From positions 56,373-120,372 of the forward strand of contig DVIQ01000022.1 of assembly GCA_018711185.1 (NCBI GenBank): DNA of 64,000 bases, in the 5' to 3' direction. The DNA is from Candidatus Limivivens intestinipullorum. Its GTDB lineage: Bacteria > Bacillota > Clostridia > Lachnospirales > Lachnospiraceae. Below the pieces are notes generated by a model. That model worked only from the letters and a program-made list of their open reading frames with translations. It did not search any database and was not told where the DNA came from. Each line of letters starts with the position of its first letter. Position 1 is the first letter of the stretch. Position numbers and translations under genes: made by a program. This document shows positions 15,266 through 23,232 of this stretch, in pieces.

Positions 15266-16537
15266 ATGATTAAATGTTTTACCTTCGAAAATTTTAAAAG
15301 CTTTGAAAAGGCTGAACTGAATATTGAAGCGCTGACAACTCTGATCGGAACGAATGCATCAGGAAAAAGCAATGCGATAGAAGGCATAATGATATTGGCA
15401 AGAACGGCCACGGGTATTGAATTAAATACTGTGCTGGACGGGACAAAGGGCACAGGCGCTGTGGTGCGCGGCGGAAGCCGCGGCTGTGCGAGATTTAAAA
15501 CGAATGCATTTAAACTGGGATGTCTGATTGATTTGGACGAAAAAAGAGACCTGCTGTATGAGATGAAAATAGGAGTGGGGGATCGCGTTCGAATTGAAGA
15601 AGAAGGCTTATACCTTGTTAAAAGCGATGAGCTGGGTCCAAAAAATGACAAGATATTTAAAACAAAAAAAGCGGAACCTGGCCATGCAGAAATTAAGGTG
15701 CAGTATAAGAATGGATGTAGTGAAAAGGATCCGGATATGATCTGTGTGCGGTCTTCCGCAATTCTTCCGCAGATGGCAGGTAAAATGAGAAGAGATACGA
15801 AGGAAGAAATGGAGATTGCAGCATGGATGGAGCGAGTGATTCAGCATTTGAAAAATATCAGAATGTTAGAGCCGATTCCATCGGCAATTCGTGATTATGC
15901 GAGAATATCGGACATAGAATTACGGCAAAATTGTGATAATCTTTCTGCGGTACTGAATGAAATGTGTAAAGATACATCCAGAAAAGGGCAGTTACTAAAA
16001 GCAGTAAAAGACTTGCCGGAAAACGATGTCGAGGACATTGAATTTGTGGAAACAAAAATTGGCGACGTAATCTTTGCCTTGCGTGAGAAAAATCTGAATT
16101 CTACGGAATTAGTTGATGCCAGACAACTATCAGATGGAACACTAAGATGTATCGCCATATTAACCGCGGCTTTGATCGGGGAACCGGGCAGTATGGTTAC
16201 GATTGAAGAATTGGATAATGGTATTCATCCGGCCAGAGTTTATAAACTGGTGGAGCAGTTGACTGCTATAGGGAAAAAGAGGAATATCGATTTCCTTATT
16301 ACGACACATAATGCGGCCCTGTTGAACGCATATAAGAAGGATGAATTAACAGGAGTCTCTGTTGTATACAGAGATAAAGGCAGAGGAACCAGTAGGATTA
16401 AAGCTTTGGTGGAAATCGAAAATTTCCCGGCCGTGTTGGTATCAGGCGGGCTGGGGGATGCAATGATTGACGAAAGCCTATTGTCTGCAGTAAAAGAATT
16501 AAAGACTGTTAAGGATTATTCCTGGCTGGGGGTGTAA
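15266..16537 (+). CDS. AAA_21/OLD-like ATPase, candidate defence protein
   Basis: Cytoplasmic ABC-like ATPase of 423 aa. It starts with the RecF/OLD-type strand FTFENFKSFEKAELN, followed by Walker A GTNASGKS (28-35), the ABC signature LSDGTLR (288-294), Walker B with tandem glutamates (VTIEELD, E314-E315) and the H-loop TTHN (H348). The middle part (about 90-280) is helical, as in Smc/RecF relatives. It has no TOPRIM nuclease domain, unlike true OLD proteins. GCAGGAGGCAGAAG supplies the RBS. The next gene, three bases away, encodes a PIN-like nuclease. ATPases of this class paired with an effector nuclease are common in anti-phage systems such as Septu and PARIS; that role here is inference. 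Confidence 0.82.
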   Translation: MIKCFTFENFKSFEKAELNIEALTTLIGTNASGKSNAIEGIMILARTATGIELNTVLDGTKGTGAVVRGGSRGCARFKTNAFKLGCLIDLDEKRDLLYEMKIGVGDRVRIEEEGLYLVKSDELGPKNDKIFKTKKAEPGHAEIKVQYKNGCSEKDPDMICVRSSAILPQMAGKMRRDTKEEMEIAAWMERVIQHLKNIRMLEPIPSAIRDYARISDIELRQNCDNLSAVLNEMCKDTSRKGQLLKAVKDLPENDVEDIEFVETKIGDVIFALREKNLNSTELVDARQLSDGTLRCIAILTAALIGEPGSMVTIEELDNGIHPARVYKLVEQLTAIGKKRNIDFLITTHNAALLNAYKKDELTGVSVVYRDKGRGTSRIKALVEIENFPAVLVSGGLGDAMIDESLLSAVKELKTVKDYSWLGV

Positions 16538-16540
16538 CGG

Positions 16541-17029
16541 ATGAATGTGAGATTTATCGATACTTCAGTTATGTTAAATCTTTTGGAAGTTCCGGATAGG
16601 TGCAGTGACGCAAAGCAAGTAAAAGAACAATTGAAGGATGCACTGGATGCCAGGGAAGTACTAATTTTACCTTTGGCTGTGATTATTGAAACCGGTAATC
16701 ACATAGCGCATATATCCAATGGAACTGTGCGGAGAAGTATTGCCGTAAAATTCGGCGAATATATTCGGAAAACAGCGGAGGAAGAAGCACCCTGGAAATT
16801 ATACGGCAAAGAATTGGATAAAGAAGGACTATTGTATCTGGCAGAACATATTGTGGAGAACGCACAGCAGAAAATCGGAGTTGGGGACATGTCGATCATT
16901 TATGCCTATGAACAATTCAAAGAGAAAGTTCCGGCTATTGGGACCATTATGATATGGAGTACCGATACGCATTTACAAGGATATTGTGAAAAGAAAGTAT
17001 CTGTATCGATGAGAAGAAGACGAGGGTAG
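16541..17029 (+). CDS. PIN-like domain protein, candidate nuclease effector
   Basis: Small protein of 162 aa that I assign to the PIN-like fold from its acidic residues: D7 in RFIDTS, E50 in VIIETGNH, D116 in VGDMSII and D142 in STDTHL, in the order and spacing expected for a PIN active site (metal-dependent ribonuclease). It begins three bases after the ATPase stop, so the two are co-expressed and probably act together. It is longer than a VapC toxin and no VapB antitoxin is present. Its stop codon lies inside sequence shared with repeat family C, so the last residues (MRRRRG) may be recent. The base composition of the pair is visibly AT-richer than the neighbours, a sign of transfer. Confidence 0.65.
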   Translation: MNVRFIDTSVMLNLLEVPDRCSDAKQVKEQLKDALDAREVLILPLAVIIETGNHIAHISNGTVRRSIAVKFGEYIRKTAEEEAPWKLYGKELDKEGLLYLAEHIVENAQQKIGVGDMSIIYAYEQFKEKVPAIGTIMIWSTDTHLQGYCEKKVSVSMRRRRG

Positions 17030-17079
17030 AACGCCGCGAGGATCAAAAACCCCGCAGCAAGTTACGGGGTTTTTGACTT
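17024..17079 (+). repeat. Family C repeat, right part, acting as terminator
   Basis: GTAGAACGCCGCGAGG followed by TCAAAAACCCCGCAG aligns with 38674-38705 with about three mismatches in 32 bases. AAAAACCCCG (17046-17055) and CGGGGTTTTT (17066-17075) form a 10-bp stem ending in a T run, so it can terminate the ATPase-PIN transcript. Confidence 0.7.
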
Positions 17080-17117
17080 TCTGCGCGGTTGATGCGCACG
17101 CAGGACGGAGGAAAAGA

Positions 17118-18389
17118 ATGCTGAAGGAGAAAACATACCAGAATTATTTAAAGATACTGAAGGAAGAACTGGTTCCCGCCATGGGATGCACGGAGCCCAT
17201 TGCCCTGGCCTACGGCGCGGCCAGGGCCAGAGAGGTGCTGGGAAAGGAACCGGAGCGGATTACAGCCAGGTGCAGCGGGAATATTATTAAAAATGTCCGT
17301 TGCGTGACGATCCCGAATTCCGGTGGACTCACCGGCATCGCGGCAAGCGTGGTTCTGGGGGCGGTGGCAGGAGACGCGTCCAGAAACATGGAAGTGCTGG
17401 AAGGGGTTACCGATCAGGGAAGAGCGCGGGCGAAAGAGCTGCTGGACGCGGAAGTCTGCGGCGTGGAGCTTTTGACTTCTCCGGTGCCTCTGCATTTTGT
17501 GATTGAGATGTCCGCCGGGGAGGATACGGTCAGCCTGGAAATCAAGTACGACCATATCAATGTGACCAGGATTGTGAAAAACGGGGAGGTTCTTCTGGAT
17601 AAGGATAACGCGGACCAGCAGCCGGAGGAGGCGGACCGCACGCTTCTTAACCTGGAGGACATCCGGGAATTTGCCGACACGGTCAAGCTTGAGGATGTGA
17701 AGCCTCTTTTGGAGAGTCAGATCCGCTGCAATATGGAGATCGCCAGGGAGGGCATGACCGGAAAATACGGGCTGGGGATCGACCGGATTATCCGGGAATC
17801 GTATTCGGATGACATGCTCACAAGGATGCGCAGCCTGACGGCCGCCGCGTCGGAGGCCAGGATGGGCGGATGCGATATGCCGGTAATCATCAATTCCGGG
17901 AGCGGCAACCAGGGAATCGCCTGTTCGGTTCCGCTGATTGTGTACGCCCAGGAGATGCGTCTTCCGGAATACAGCCTGTACCGGGCCCTGGTATTTTCCA
18001 ATCTGCTGACGGTATATCAGAAGCTCTACATCGGAAAACTGTCGGCCTTCTGCGGGGCGGTCTCCGCCTCCTGTGCCGCCGGGGCGGCCATCACCTATAT
18101 GGTTGGAGGTGACCTGGAGCGCATTAAGAAAACCATCGAGAATACCCTGGCAAATATTCCCGGCATTATCTGCGACGGCGCTAAAATATCCTGCGCCGCG
18201 AAAATCGCCGCCAGCCTGGACGCGGCCTTTCTGGCCCATCACTTGGCGATGAACAACCAGTCCTATGCGCCCTATACGGGAATTCTGCAGGAGGAGACTT
18301 CGGAAACCATCAGCTGTGTGGGGCTTATCGGAAAAGAAGGAATGAAGGAGACTGACCGGGAGATTTTGAAAATTATGCTGGAGCATTAA
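17118..18389 (+). CDS. cyuA: L-cysteine desulfidase
   Basis: Enzyme of 423 aa in the CyuA/YhaM (UPF0597) family, which splits L-cysteine into sulfide, ammonia and pyruvate using a [4Fe-4S] cluster rather than PLP. The N-terminal motif LVPAMGCTEPIALAYGAA carries the conserved cysteine (C24). Further conserved blocks are RCSGNIIKNV, INSGSGNQGIACSVP and GVISASC-like AFCGAVSASCAAGAAI with additional cysteines for cluster binding. The ATG at 17118 follows GGAGGA. No cysteine transporter (cyuP) or CyuR regulator is adjacent. The likely role is cysteine catabolism and detoxification in the cytoplasm. Confidence 0.9.
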   Translation: MLKEKTYQNYLKILKEELVPAMGCTEPIALAYGAARAREVLGKEPERITARCSGNIIKNVRCVTIPNSGGLTGIAASVVLGAVAGDASRNMEVLEGVTDQGRARAKELLDAEVCGVELLTSPVPLHFVIEMSAGEDTVSLEIKYDHINVTRIVKNGEVLLDKDNADQQPEEADRTLLNLEDIREFADTVKLEDVKPLLESQIRCNMEIAREGMTGKYGLGIDRIIRESYSDDMLTRMRSLTAAASEARMGGCDMPVIINSGSGNQGIACSVPLIVYAQEMRLPEYSLYRALVFSNLLTVYQKLYIGKLSAFCGAVSASCAAGAAITYMVGGDLERIKKTIENTLANIPGIICDGAKISCAAKIAASLDAAFLAHHLAMNNQSYAPYTGILQEETSETISCVGLIGKEGMKETDREILKIMLEH

Positions 18390-18415
18390 GCGGCGCCTGG
18401 TGGAATGGGGGAAAA

Positions 18416-19138
18416 ATGACAGAGAGAAATACGCCGGCTTTGGAAACGCCGCGTTTGATTCTGCGGAAATTTACGGAAGCGGATCTGGCGGCTTTGTACG
18501 CGATTTACCGGGACGAAGAGGTGAATACCTATCTCCCCTGGTTTCCTGTGAAATCGATGGAGGAGGCAAAACGTTTCTGGCAGGAACGGTATGCCGCGGT
18601 TTACCAGGAGGAGCAGGGCTATCAATACGCGGTTTGTCTGAAACGGGATAACGTGCCCATCGGGTATGTCCATGTATCTATGGACGACGCCCATGACCTG
18701 GGCTATGGACTTTTGCGGGAATACTGGCATCAGGGGATTGTCACGGAGGCGGCGAGGGCTGTAATCGAACAGGTAAGAAAGGATGGCATCCCCTATGTCA
18801 CCGCGACCCATGACCGGAACAATCCGCGCAGCGGCGGCGTGATGATCCAGGCCGGGATGCGCTATCAGTATTCTTACGAAGAACTGTGGCAGCCGAAAAA
18901 CATTCTTGTGACGTTTCGAATGTATCAATTAAATCTGGACGGGAGAGAGGAGCGGGTTTACCGGAAATACTGGGACAGCTCTGACGTTCATTTTATAGAG
19001 AAGGAACCGGCCAGGGACGCCGGGCATATTGGGAGGAAGGAAAATGCTGGTAAAGAATCCAATTTTAAAAGGATTTCACCCGGACCCGTCGATTCTCCGG
19101 GTGGGAGAGGACTATTATATCGCCAACTCCACCTTTGA
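18416..19138 (+). CDS. GNAT-family N-acetyltransferase with extended C-terminus
   Basis: Acetyl-CoA-dependent acetyltransferase of the RimJ/RimL type. The N-terminal motif LETPRLILRKFTEADLAALYAIY, the core strand IGYVHV, and the acetyl-CoA loop region LGYGLLREYWHQGIVTEAARAV (about 94-115) are typical. Such proteins acetylate N-termini, drugs or small amines; the substrate is unknown. The natural end of the family appears to be near residue 195, after SSDVHFIEKE, but this frame stays open to residue 240 and overlaps the next gene by 95 bases. The last 40 residues are low in family character and are probably the result of a lost stop or small frameshift. Confidence 0.82.
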   Translation: MTERNTPALETPRLILRKFTEADLAALYAIYRDEEVNTYLPWFPVKSMEEAKRFWQERYAAVYQEEQGYQYAVCLKRDNVPIGYVHVSMDDAHDLGYGLLREYWHQGIVTEAARAVIEQVRKDGIPYVTATHDRNNPRSGGVMIQAGMRYQYSYEELWQPKNILVTFRMYQLNLDGREERVYRKYWDSSDVHFIEKEPARDAGHIGRKENAGKESNFKRISPGPVDSPGGRGLLYRQLHL

Positions 19139-20705
19139 GTGGTATCCGGGAGTGCGGATTTATCATTCCCGGAATCTGGCAGACTGGGAGCTGGCCGGGA
19201 TGCCTCTGGACCGGACGGCGCTTTTGGATATGACCGGGGTGAACGCCTCGGACGGGATCTGGGCGCCCTGCCTTAGCTGGAGCGGCGGCTGGTTTTACTT
19301 GATTTTTACGGTGGTGCATACTTCCCATCAGTATGCCATGTTCGATACGCCCAATTACGTGACCAGAGCCAGGAAAATAGAAGGCCCGTGGGAGGAGCCG
19401 GTTTATCTGAATTCCAGCGGCTTTGACCCGTCCCTTTTCCATGACGACGACGGAAGAAAATGGCTGGTGAATATGGAGTGGGATTACCGGGGGGTTGCTT
19501 TTGGACGGGCGTTTCCGGGGATTTTGCTCCAGGAGTACGATTCGGAGCAAAAGCGGCTTGTTGGCAGTCCGAAGAAGATTTTTCCGGGGACGGCCCGGCG
19601 GCTTACGGAAGGACCGCACCTTTACAAAAAGGACGGCTGGTATTATCTTGTGTGCGCAGAGGGAGGCACAAGCTGGTTCCACTGCGTCACCGTGGCCCGG
19701 AGCAAAAAGATCGGCGGACCCTATGAGGTGCATCCGGGCAATCCGCTGCTGACTTCCTGGGAAGGGACGCCGGACAGCGATGTGTATGAAAAGGAACTGG
19801 AAGAGAGAGGCTTGAACGGCTGCCTGCTTCAGAAAGCGGGACACGGAAGCCTGTGCCAGGGGCCGGGGGGCCGCTGGTATCTTGCCCATTTGTGCAGCCG
19901 CCCCATTCCGGGAACCAGAAGCTGTGTTCTGGGGAGGGAGACGGCGATACAGGAAATCGTCTGGAAGGACGGCTGGCCCTGGCTGAAGGGCGGCGGCAGC
20001 CTTCCAGCGGAAACCTATGAGGTGGAGGACGATCCGGGAAGTCCGGACGAAAGTTCCGCGGCTGCCGAATCGGGCGGCTCCATCTGCCTTTACCGCTTCG
20101 GGCAGGACAGGGATCTGGTGCTGCGCGATTTCCAGACCCTTCGCCGTCCCCTGTCTTCGGAGGACTTTTCCTTTGAGGCGCGGCCGGGGTATCTGCGCCT
20201 GCGGGGGCGGGAGTCCCTTTATTCCCGCTTTCGCCAGTCCATTCTGGCCAGAAGGCAGACGGACTTTGCGTTTGACGCGCGGACATCCTTTGAATTTTCT
20301 CCGGAGTCCTTTCAGCACATGGCAGGGCTGGTGTACCGCTACAATGAGGAGAACCAATACGCCTGCCTGGTAAGCTTCGATGAAGCTGCCGGGGAACGGG
20401 TGGTGACAGCGGTGGCGATCCGGCAGGGGATTCTGCGTGTTTTGGATACCAGGCCGGTGGGAGAAGGGCCGTATACGCTGACCCTTCAGGTGGACGGTGT
20501 CAGGGGCCACTTCGGTTTCCTGCGCGAAGGAGTCTGGGAGCTCTTTGACGGGGAGCTGGACACAGAAATTCTTTCAGATGATTTCACCGGCGGCTTTACC
20601 GGCGCTTTTGTGGGAATCGTGGCCATGGATCTGCGTTCCCAGGAAAAATACGCGGATTTCGCGGACTTTTGCTATACAGGCCGGCCGGAAGGGAGAGGAC
20701 GGTAA
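19044..20705 (+). CDS. GH43 family beta-xylosidase / arabinofuranosidase
   Basis: Glycoside hydrolase of 553 aa, without a signal peptide and so probably cytoplasmic, acting on imported xylo-oligosaccharides. The catalytic base is D14 in FHPDPS, the pKa-tuning aspartate D128 in GFDPSLFHDDDG, and the acid E189 in LTEGPHLY. The five-bladed propeller (about 1-310) is followed by a beta-sandwich C-terminal domain (about 335-553, with QHMAGLVYRYNEENQYACL), the layout of XynB-type GH43 xylosidases. The ATG at 19044 has GGAGGAAGG upstream and lies inside the end of the GNAT frame. It is followed by a response regulator, which begins two bases after the stop and could share its transcript. Confidence 0.9.
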   Translation: MLVKNPILKGFHPDPSILRVGEDYYIANSTFEWYPGVRIYHSRNLADWELAGMPLDRTALLDMTGVNASDGIWAPCLSWSGGWFYLIFTVVHTSHQYAMFDTPNYVTRARKIEGPWEEPVYLNSSGFDPSLFHDDDGRKWLVNMEWDYRGVAFGRAFPGILLQEYDSEQKRLVGSPKKIFPGTARRLTEGPHLYKKDGWYYLVCAEGGTSWFHCVTVARSKKIGGPYEVHPGNPLLTSWEGTPDSDVYEKELEERGLNGCLLQKAGHGSLCQGPGGRWYLAHLCSRPIPGTRSCVLGRETAIQEIVWKDGWPWLKGGGSLPAETYEVEDDPGSPDESSAAAESGGSICLYRFGQDRDLVLRDFQTLRRPLSSEDFSFEARPGYLRLRGRESLYSRFRQSILARRQTDFAFDARTSFEFSPESFQHMAGLVYRYNEENQYACLVSFDEAAGERVVTAVAIRQGILRVLDTRPVGEGPYTLTLQVDGVRGHFGFLREGVWELFDGELDTEILSDDFTGGFTGAFVGIVAMDLRSQEKYADFADFCYTGRPEGRGR

Positions 20706-20707
20706 CA

Positions 20708-21382
20708 ATGGCGGAATCAGTGCTGCTTGTGGAAGACGATCCGGACATCGTGCGGAATCTGGAGGAATATTTAAGAACCGAGGGCTTTGAGGTGGCGGCG
20801 GTATCCGGTCAGGAGGAGGCCCTTACTCTTTTGGAGGAGCGCTCCTTTGACCTGGTGCTTCTGGATATCACCCTGAGTTCCGGCAGCGGCTACGGCATAT
20901 GCCGGGCTGTCCGGGCGAATTATGACATTCCGGTGATTTTCCTCACGGCTCTGGGAGACGAGCTTTCGGTGCTGGCAGGCTTTGACATGGGGGCGGACGA
21001 TTACATCAGCAAGCCTTTCCGCCCCCGGGAGCTGGTGTCCAGAATGCGGGCCGTTTTGCGCAGAGCCGGGAAGGCCCAGGCAGTGACGGAGACCGGCGGG
21101 CTGAAGGTGGACACGGTAAAGGCTCAGGTGACAAAAAACGGCCGGGAAATTTTCCTGTCCGCTTTGGAATACCGGATTCTGCTGGTATTTCTGGCAAACC
21201 GGGGAAAGCTTTTGGGAAGAGACGCCCTTCTGGACGAGATCTGGAATATCTCCGGGGAATACGTCAATCCCAATACAGTGACCGTGTATATTAAGCGCAT
21301 CAGGGAAAAAATCGAGGACGATCCCCAGAATCCCAAGATCATAAAGACGGTTCGGGGGCTCGGCTATAAGATGGAGGGATAG
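20708..21382 (+). CDS. OmpR-family response regulator
   Basis: DNA-binding response regulator of 224 aa. The receiver domain has the acidic pocket E9-D10-D11, phosphoacceptor D53 (LVLLDITLSSG) and the conserved lysine in YISKPFRP; the C-terminal winged helix ends with TVRGLGYKME. The start at 20708 is taken from the alignment with the receiver fold, as there is little RBS (GGTAAC). The histidine kinase begins one base after the stop. Together with the ABC exporter 157 bases further on, this forms a sensing-and-resistance module of the kind that responds to antimicrobial peptides. Confidence 0.9.
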   Translation: MAESVLLVEDDPDIVRNLEEYLRTEGFEVAAVSGQEEALTLLEERSFDLVLLDITLSSGSGYGICRAVRANYDIPVIFLTALGDELSVLAGFDMGADDYISKPFRPRELVSRMRAVLRRAGKAQAVTETGGLKVDTVKAQVTKNGREIFLSALEYRILLVFLANRGKLLGRDALLDEIWNISGEYVNPNTVTVYIKRIREKIEDDPQNPKIIKTVRGLGYKMEG

Positions 21383-21383
21383 C

Positions 21384-22391
21384 ATGGACTTTTTCCGCAA
21401 CCCGGAGGTAAAAACGCACCTGGCGGTATTTCTTCTTACGACACTGGCCGCCGGAGCCGCGGGATTTTTGGTTTCCGCGCGGACGGCCCTGGCGCTGTGG
21501 GGGCTTGGCCTGGTTCTGACAGGCGTTTCCCTGTATTTGCTGTACCGACGCCAGAAAAGCGTGCGTCGCCTCGGGGCGGAGCTTGACCGGATTCTTCACG
21601 GGGAGGAGCGCCTGGAGCTTGGAAGCTACTGGGAGGGAGATGTCAGTGTTTTACGGGACGAGATTTATAAAATGACGATACGTCTCCGGGAGCAGGCGGA
21701 GTCTCTGGAACGGGAAAAGCACGGCCTGTCTTCGGCTCTGGCGGATATTTCCCATCAGATCCGCACGCCTCTGACCTCCGTAAGCCTGATGGCGGAGCGG
21801 CTGAGGGGAGCCGGACTTGACGATGCGCAGAGAAAGCGGCTGCTGCGGGAGATGAACCAGATGCTGGACCGGATCCGCTGGCTGGTGGATACCCTTTTAA
21901 AGATGTCGCGGCTGGAAGCGGGCTCCATTCAGATGGACATACAGGAAATTTCCATGGAGCCGTTTCTTGAGGAGGCGGTGAAGCCCTTTGCCGTTCCCAT
22001 GGAAATCCGGGAGCAGACCCTTCTGGTGGAGAATCCGGGAACAGCGGCGTTTTCGGGAGATTTCTCCTGGACCGCGGAGGCATTGGGCAATGTCCTGAAA
22101 AACTGCATGGAGTACACCCCAAGAGGGGGAACCATTGTCATCGGCTGCCGGGAGACACCGCTTTTTACAGAGATTTCCGTAAGGGATTCCGGCCCGGGAA
22201 TCGCCCCGGAGGATATGCCCCATGTGTTTGAGCGGTTCTACAAGGGCAAGGCAGCGGGCAAAGACAGCTTCGGAATCGGGCTGTCCCTGGCAAGGGCGAT
22301 TCTGCAGCGGGAGAATGCCGTCATAAAGACGGAGAATGCGCCCGGAGGCGGAAGCCGCTTTCTGATGCGGTTCTATAAGACAGCGGTGTGA
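21384..22391 (+). CDS. Sensor histidine kinase
   Basis: Membrane kinase of 335 aa, partner of the adjacent response regulator. Two hydrophobic segments (about 10-28 and 35-53) are separated by only a few residues, so there is almost no outside loop; such intramembrane-sensing kinases depend on a membrane partner, often the ABC permease, for signal detection. The dimerisation helix carries H124 in DISHQIRTPLTS, and the ATPase domain shows N, G1 (DSGPGIAPED), F and G2 (GIGLSLARAI) boxes. It ends 157 bases before the ABC genes. Confidence 0.9.
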   Translation: MDFFRNPEVKTHLAVFLLTTLAAGAAGFLVSARTALALWGLGLVLTGVSLYLLYRRQKSVRRLGAELDRILHGEERLELGSYWEGDVSVLRDEIYKMTIRLREQAESLEREKHGLSSALADISHQIRTPLTSVSLMAERLRGAGLDDAQRKRLLREMNQMLDRIRWLVDTLLKMSRLEAGSIQMDIQEISMEPFLEEAVKPFAVPMEIREQTLLVENPGTAAFSGDFSWTAEALGNVLKNCMEYTPRGGTIVIGCRETPLFTEISVRDSGPGIAPEDMPHVFERFYKGKAAGKDSFGIGLSLARAILQRENAVIKTENAPGGGSRFLMRFYKTAV

Positions 22392-22548
22392 TTGTGACAG
22401 AACCGTTATTTTTCCGTCACGGGTATGAAAGGTTTTTCTGGTATCCTGTACTTAACCGGATGAAAGCAGCGGTTCGGAAGAATTGCCGCGAGAAAGGCAC
22501 GGGGAAAAGCGTTCCCTCTGGCCTAGGCCGTATGACAGGAGGCATAGA
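22392..22548 (+). promoter_or_regulatory. Intergenic region with possible regulator site upstream of ABC genes
   Basis: About 155 bases separate the kinase from the exporter. GTGAC at 22396-22400 and GTCAC at 22415-22419 bracket an AT-rich stretch, with TGGTATCCT (about 22440-22448) as a possible extended -10. This is a plausible binding site for the neighbouring response regulator, but the match is weak. Confidence 0.3.
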
Positions 22549-23232
22549 ATGAATATTTTACAGGTAGAGAATCTGACCCGCATTTACGGGGAAGGAGAGA
22601 ACACCGTCCGGGCCCTGGACGGCGTTTCTTTTTCTGTGGAAAAGGGCGAATTTGTGGCGATTGTGGGAGCTTCTGGCTCAGGGAAATCCACGCTGCTGCA
22701 TTTGATCGGAGGTGTGGACCGGCCTACGGGAGGCCGGGTTCTGGTGGACGGCAGGGACGTATACCGGCAGAATGAGGAAGAGCTGGCGGTTTTCCGGCGC
22801 AGGCAGGTGGGGCTGATTTATCAGTTTTACAACCTGATTCCCGTTTTGACGGCGGAGGAGAATCTGACCCTTCCGGTGCTCATGGACGGCCGGCCGGTGA
22901 ACCGTGACCGGGTGGAAGAGCTTTTGAAGCTTCTGAAGCTGGAAGCCAGGCGGAATTATCTGCCAAACCAGCTGTCCGGCGGGCAGCAGCAGAGGGTTTC
23001 CATCGGGCGGGCACTGATGAATGCCCCGGCCCTGGTGCTGGCGGATGAGCCCACGGGAAACCTGGACTCGGAGAACAGCCGGGAGATCATGCGGCTTCTG
23101 CGCTATTCCAATAAAACCTACCGTCAGACCATGATTGTCATTACCCACGACGAGAACATCGCCTTGTCGGCAGACCGGATTCTGTCCTTGGAGGACGGAA
23201 AGCTTGTGAGAGACGAGGTGATCCGCCCATGA
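22549..23232 (+). CDS. ABC transporter ATP-binding protein (MacB/LolD-type)
   Basis: ATPase of 227 aa. Walker [10 protein letters not shown] (about 39-47), signature LSGGQQQRV, Walker [13 protein letters not shown] and the H-loop ITHDE are all present, and the [13 protein letters not shown] motif places it in the MacB/FtsE/LolD/Bce group. The ATG at 22549 is supported by the ACAGGAGG just upstream. It overlaps the permease gene by four bases. It works with the FtsX-type permease as a mechanotransmission-type exporter or peptide-detoxification complex. Confidence 0.9.
   Translation: MNILQVENLTRIYGEGENTVRALDGVSFSVEKGEFVAIVGASGSGKSTLLHLIGGVDRPTGGRVLVDGRDVYRQNEEELAVFRRRQVGLIYQFYNLIPVLTAEENLTLPVLMDGRPVNRDRVEELLKLLKLEARRNYLPNQLSGGQQQRVSIGRALMNAPALVLADEPTGNLDSENSREIMRLLRYSNKTYRQTMIVITHDENIALSADRILSLEDGKLVRDEVIRP

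Noticed and set aside
17148..18386. Long open frame (412 codons) on the minus strand opposite cysteine desulfidase
   Set aside because: It mirrors the third codon positions of cyuA, has no recognisable domains, and the plus-strand gene is certain.
19065..20510. 481-codon minus-strand frame opposite the GH43 gene
   Set aside because: It has no family motifs and unlikely composition; the GH43 gene has catalytic residues in place.
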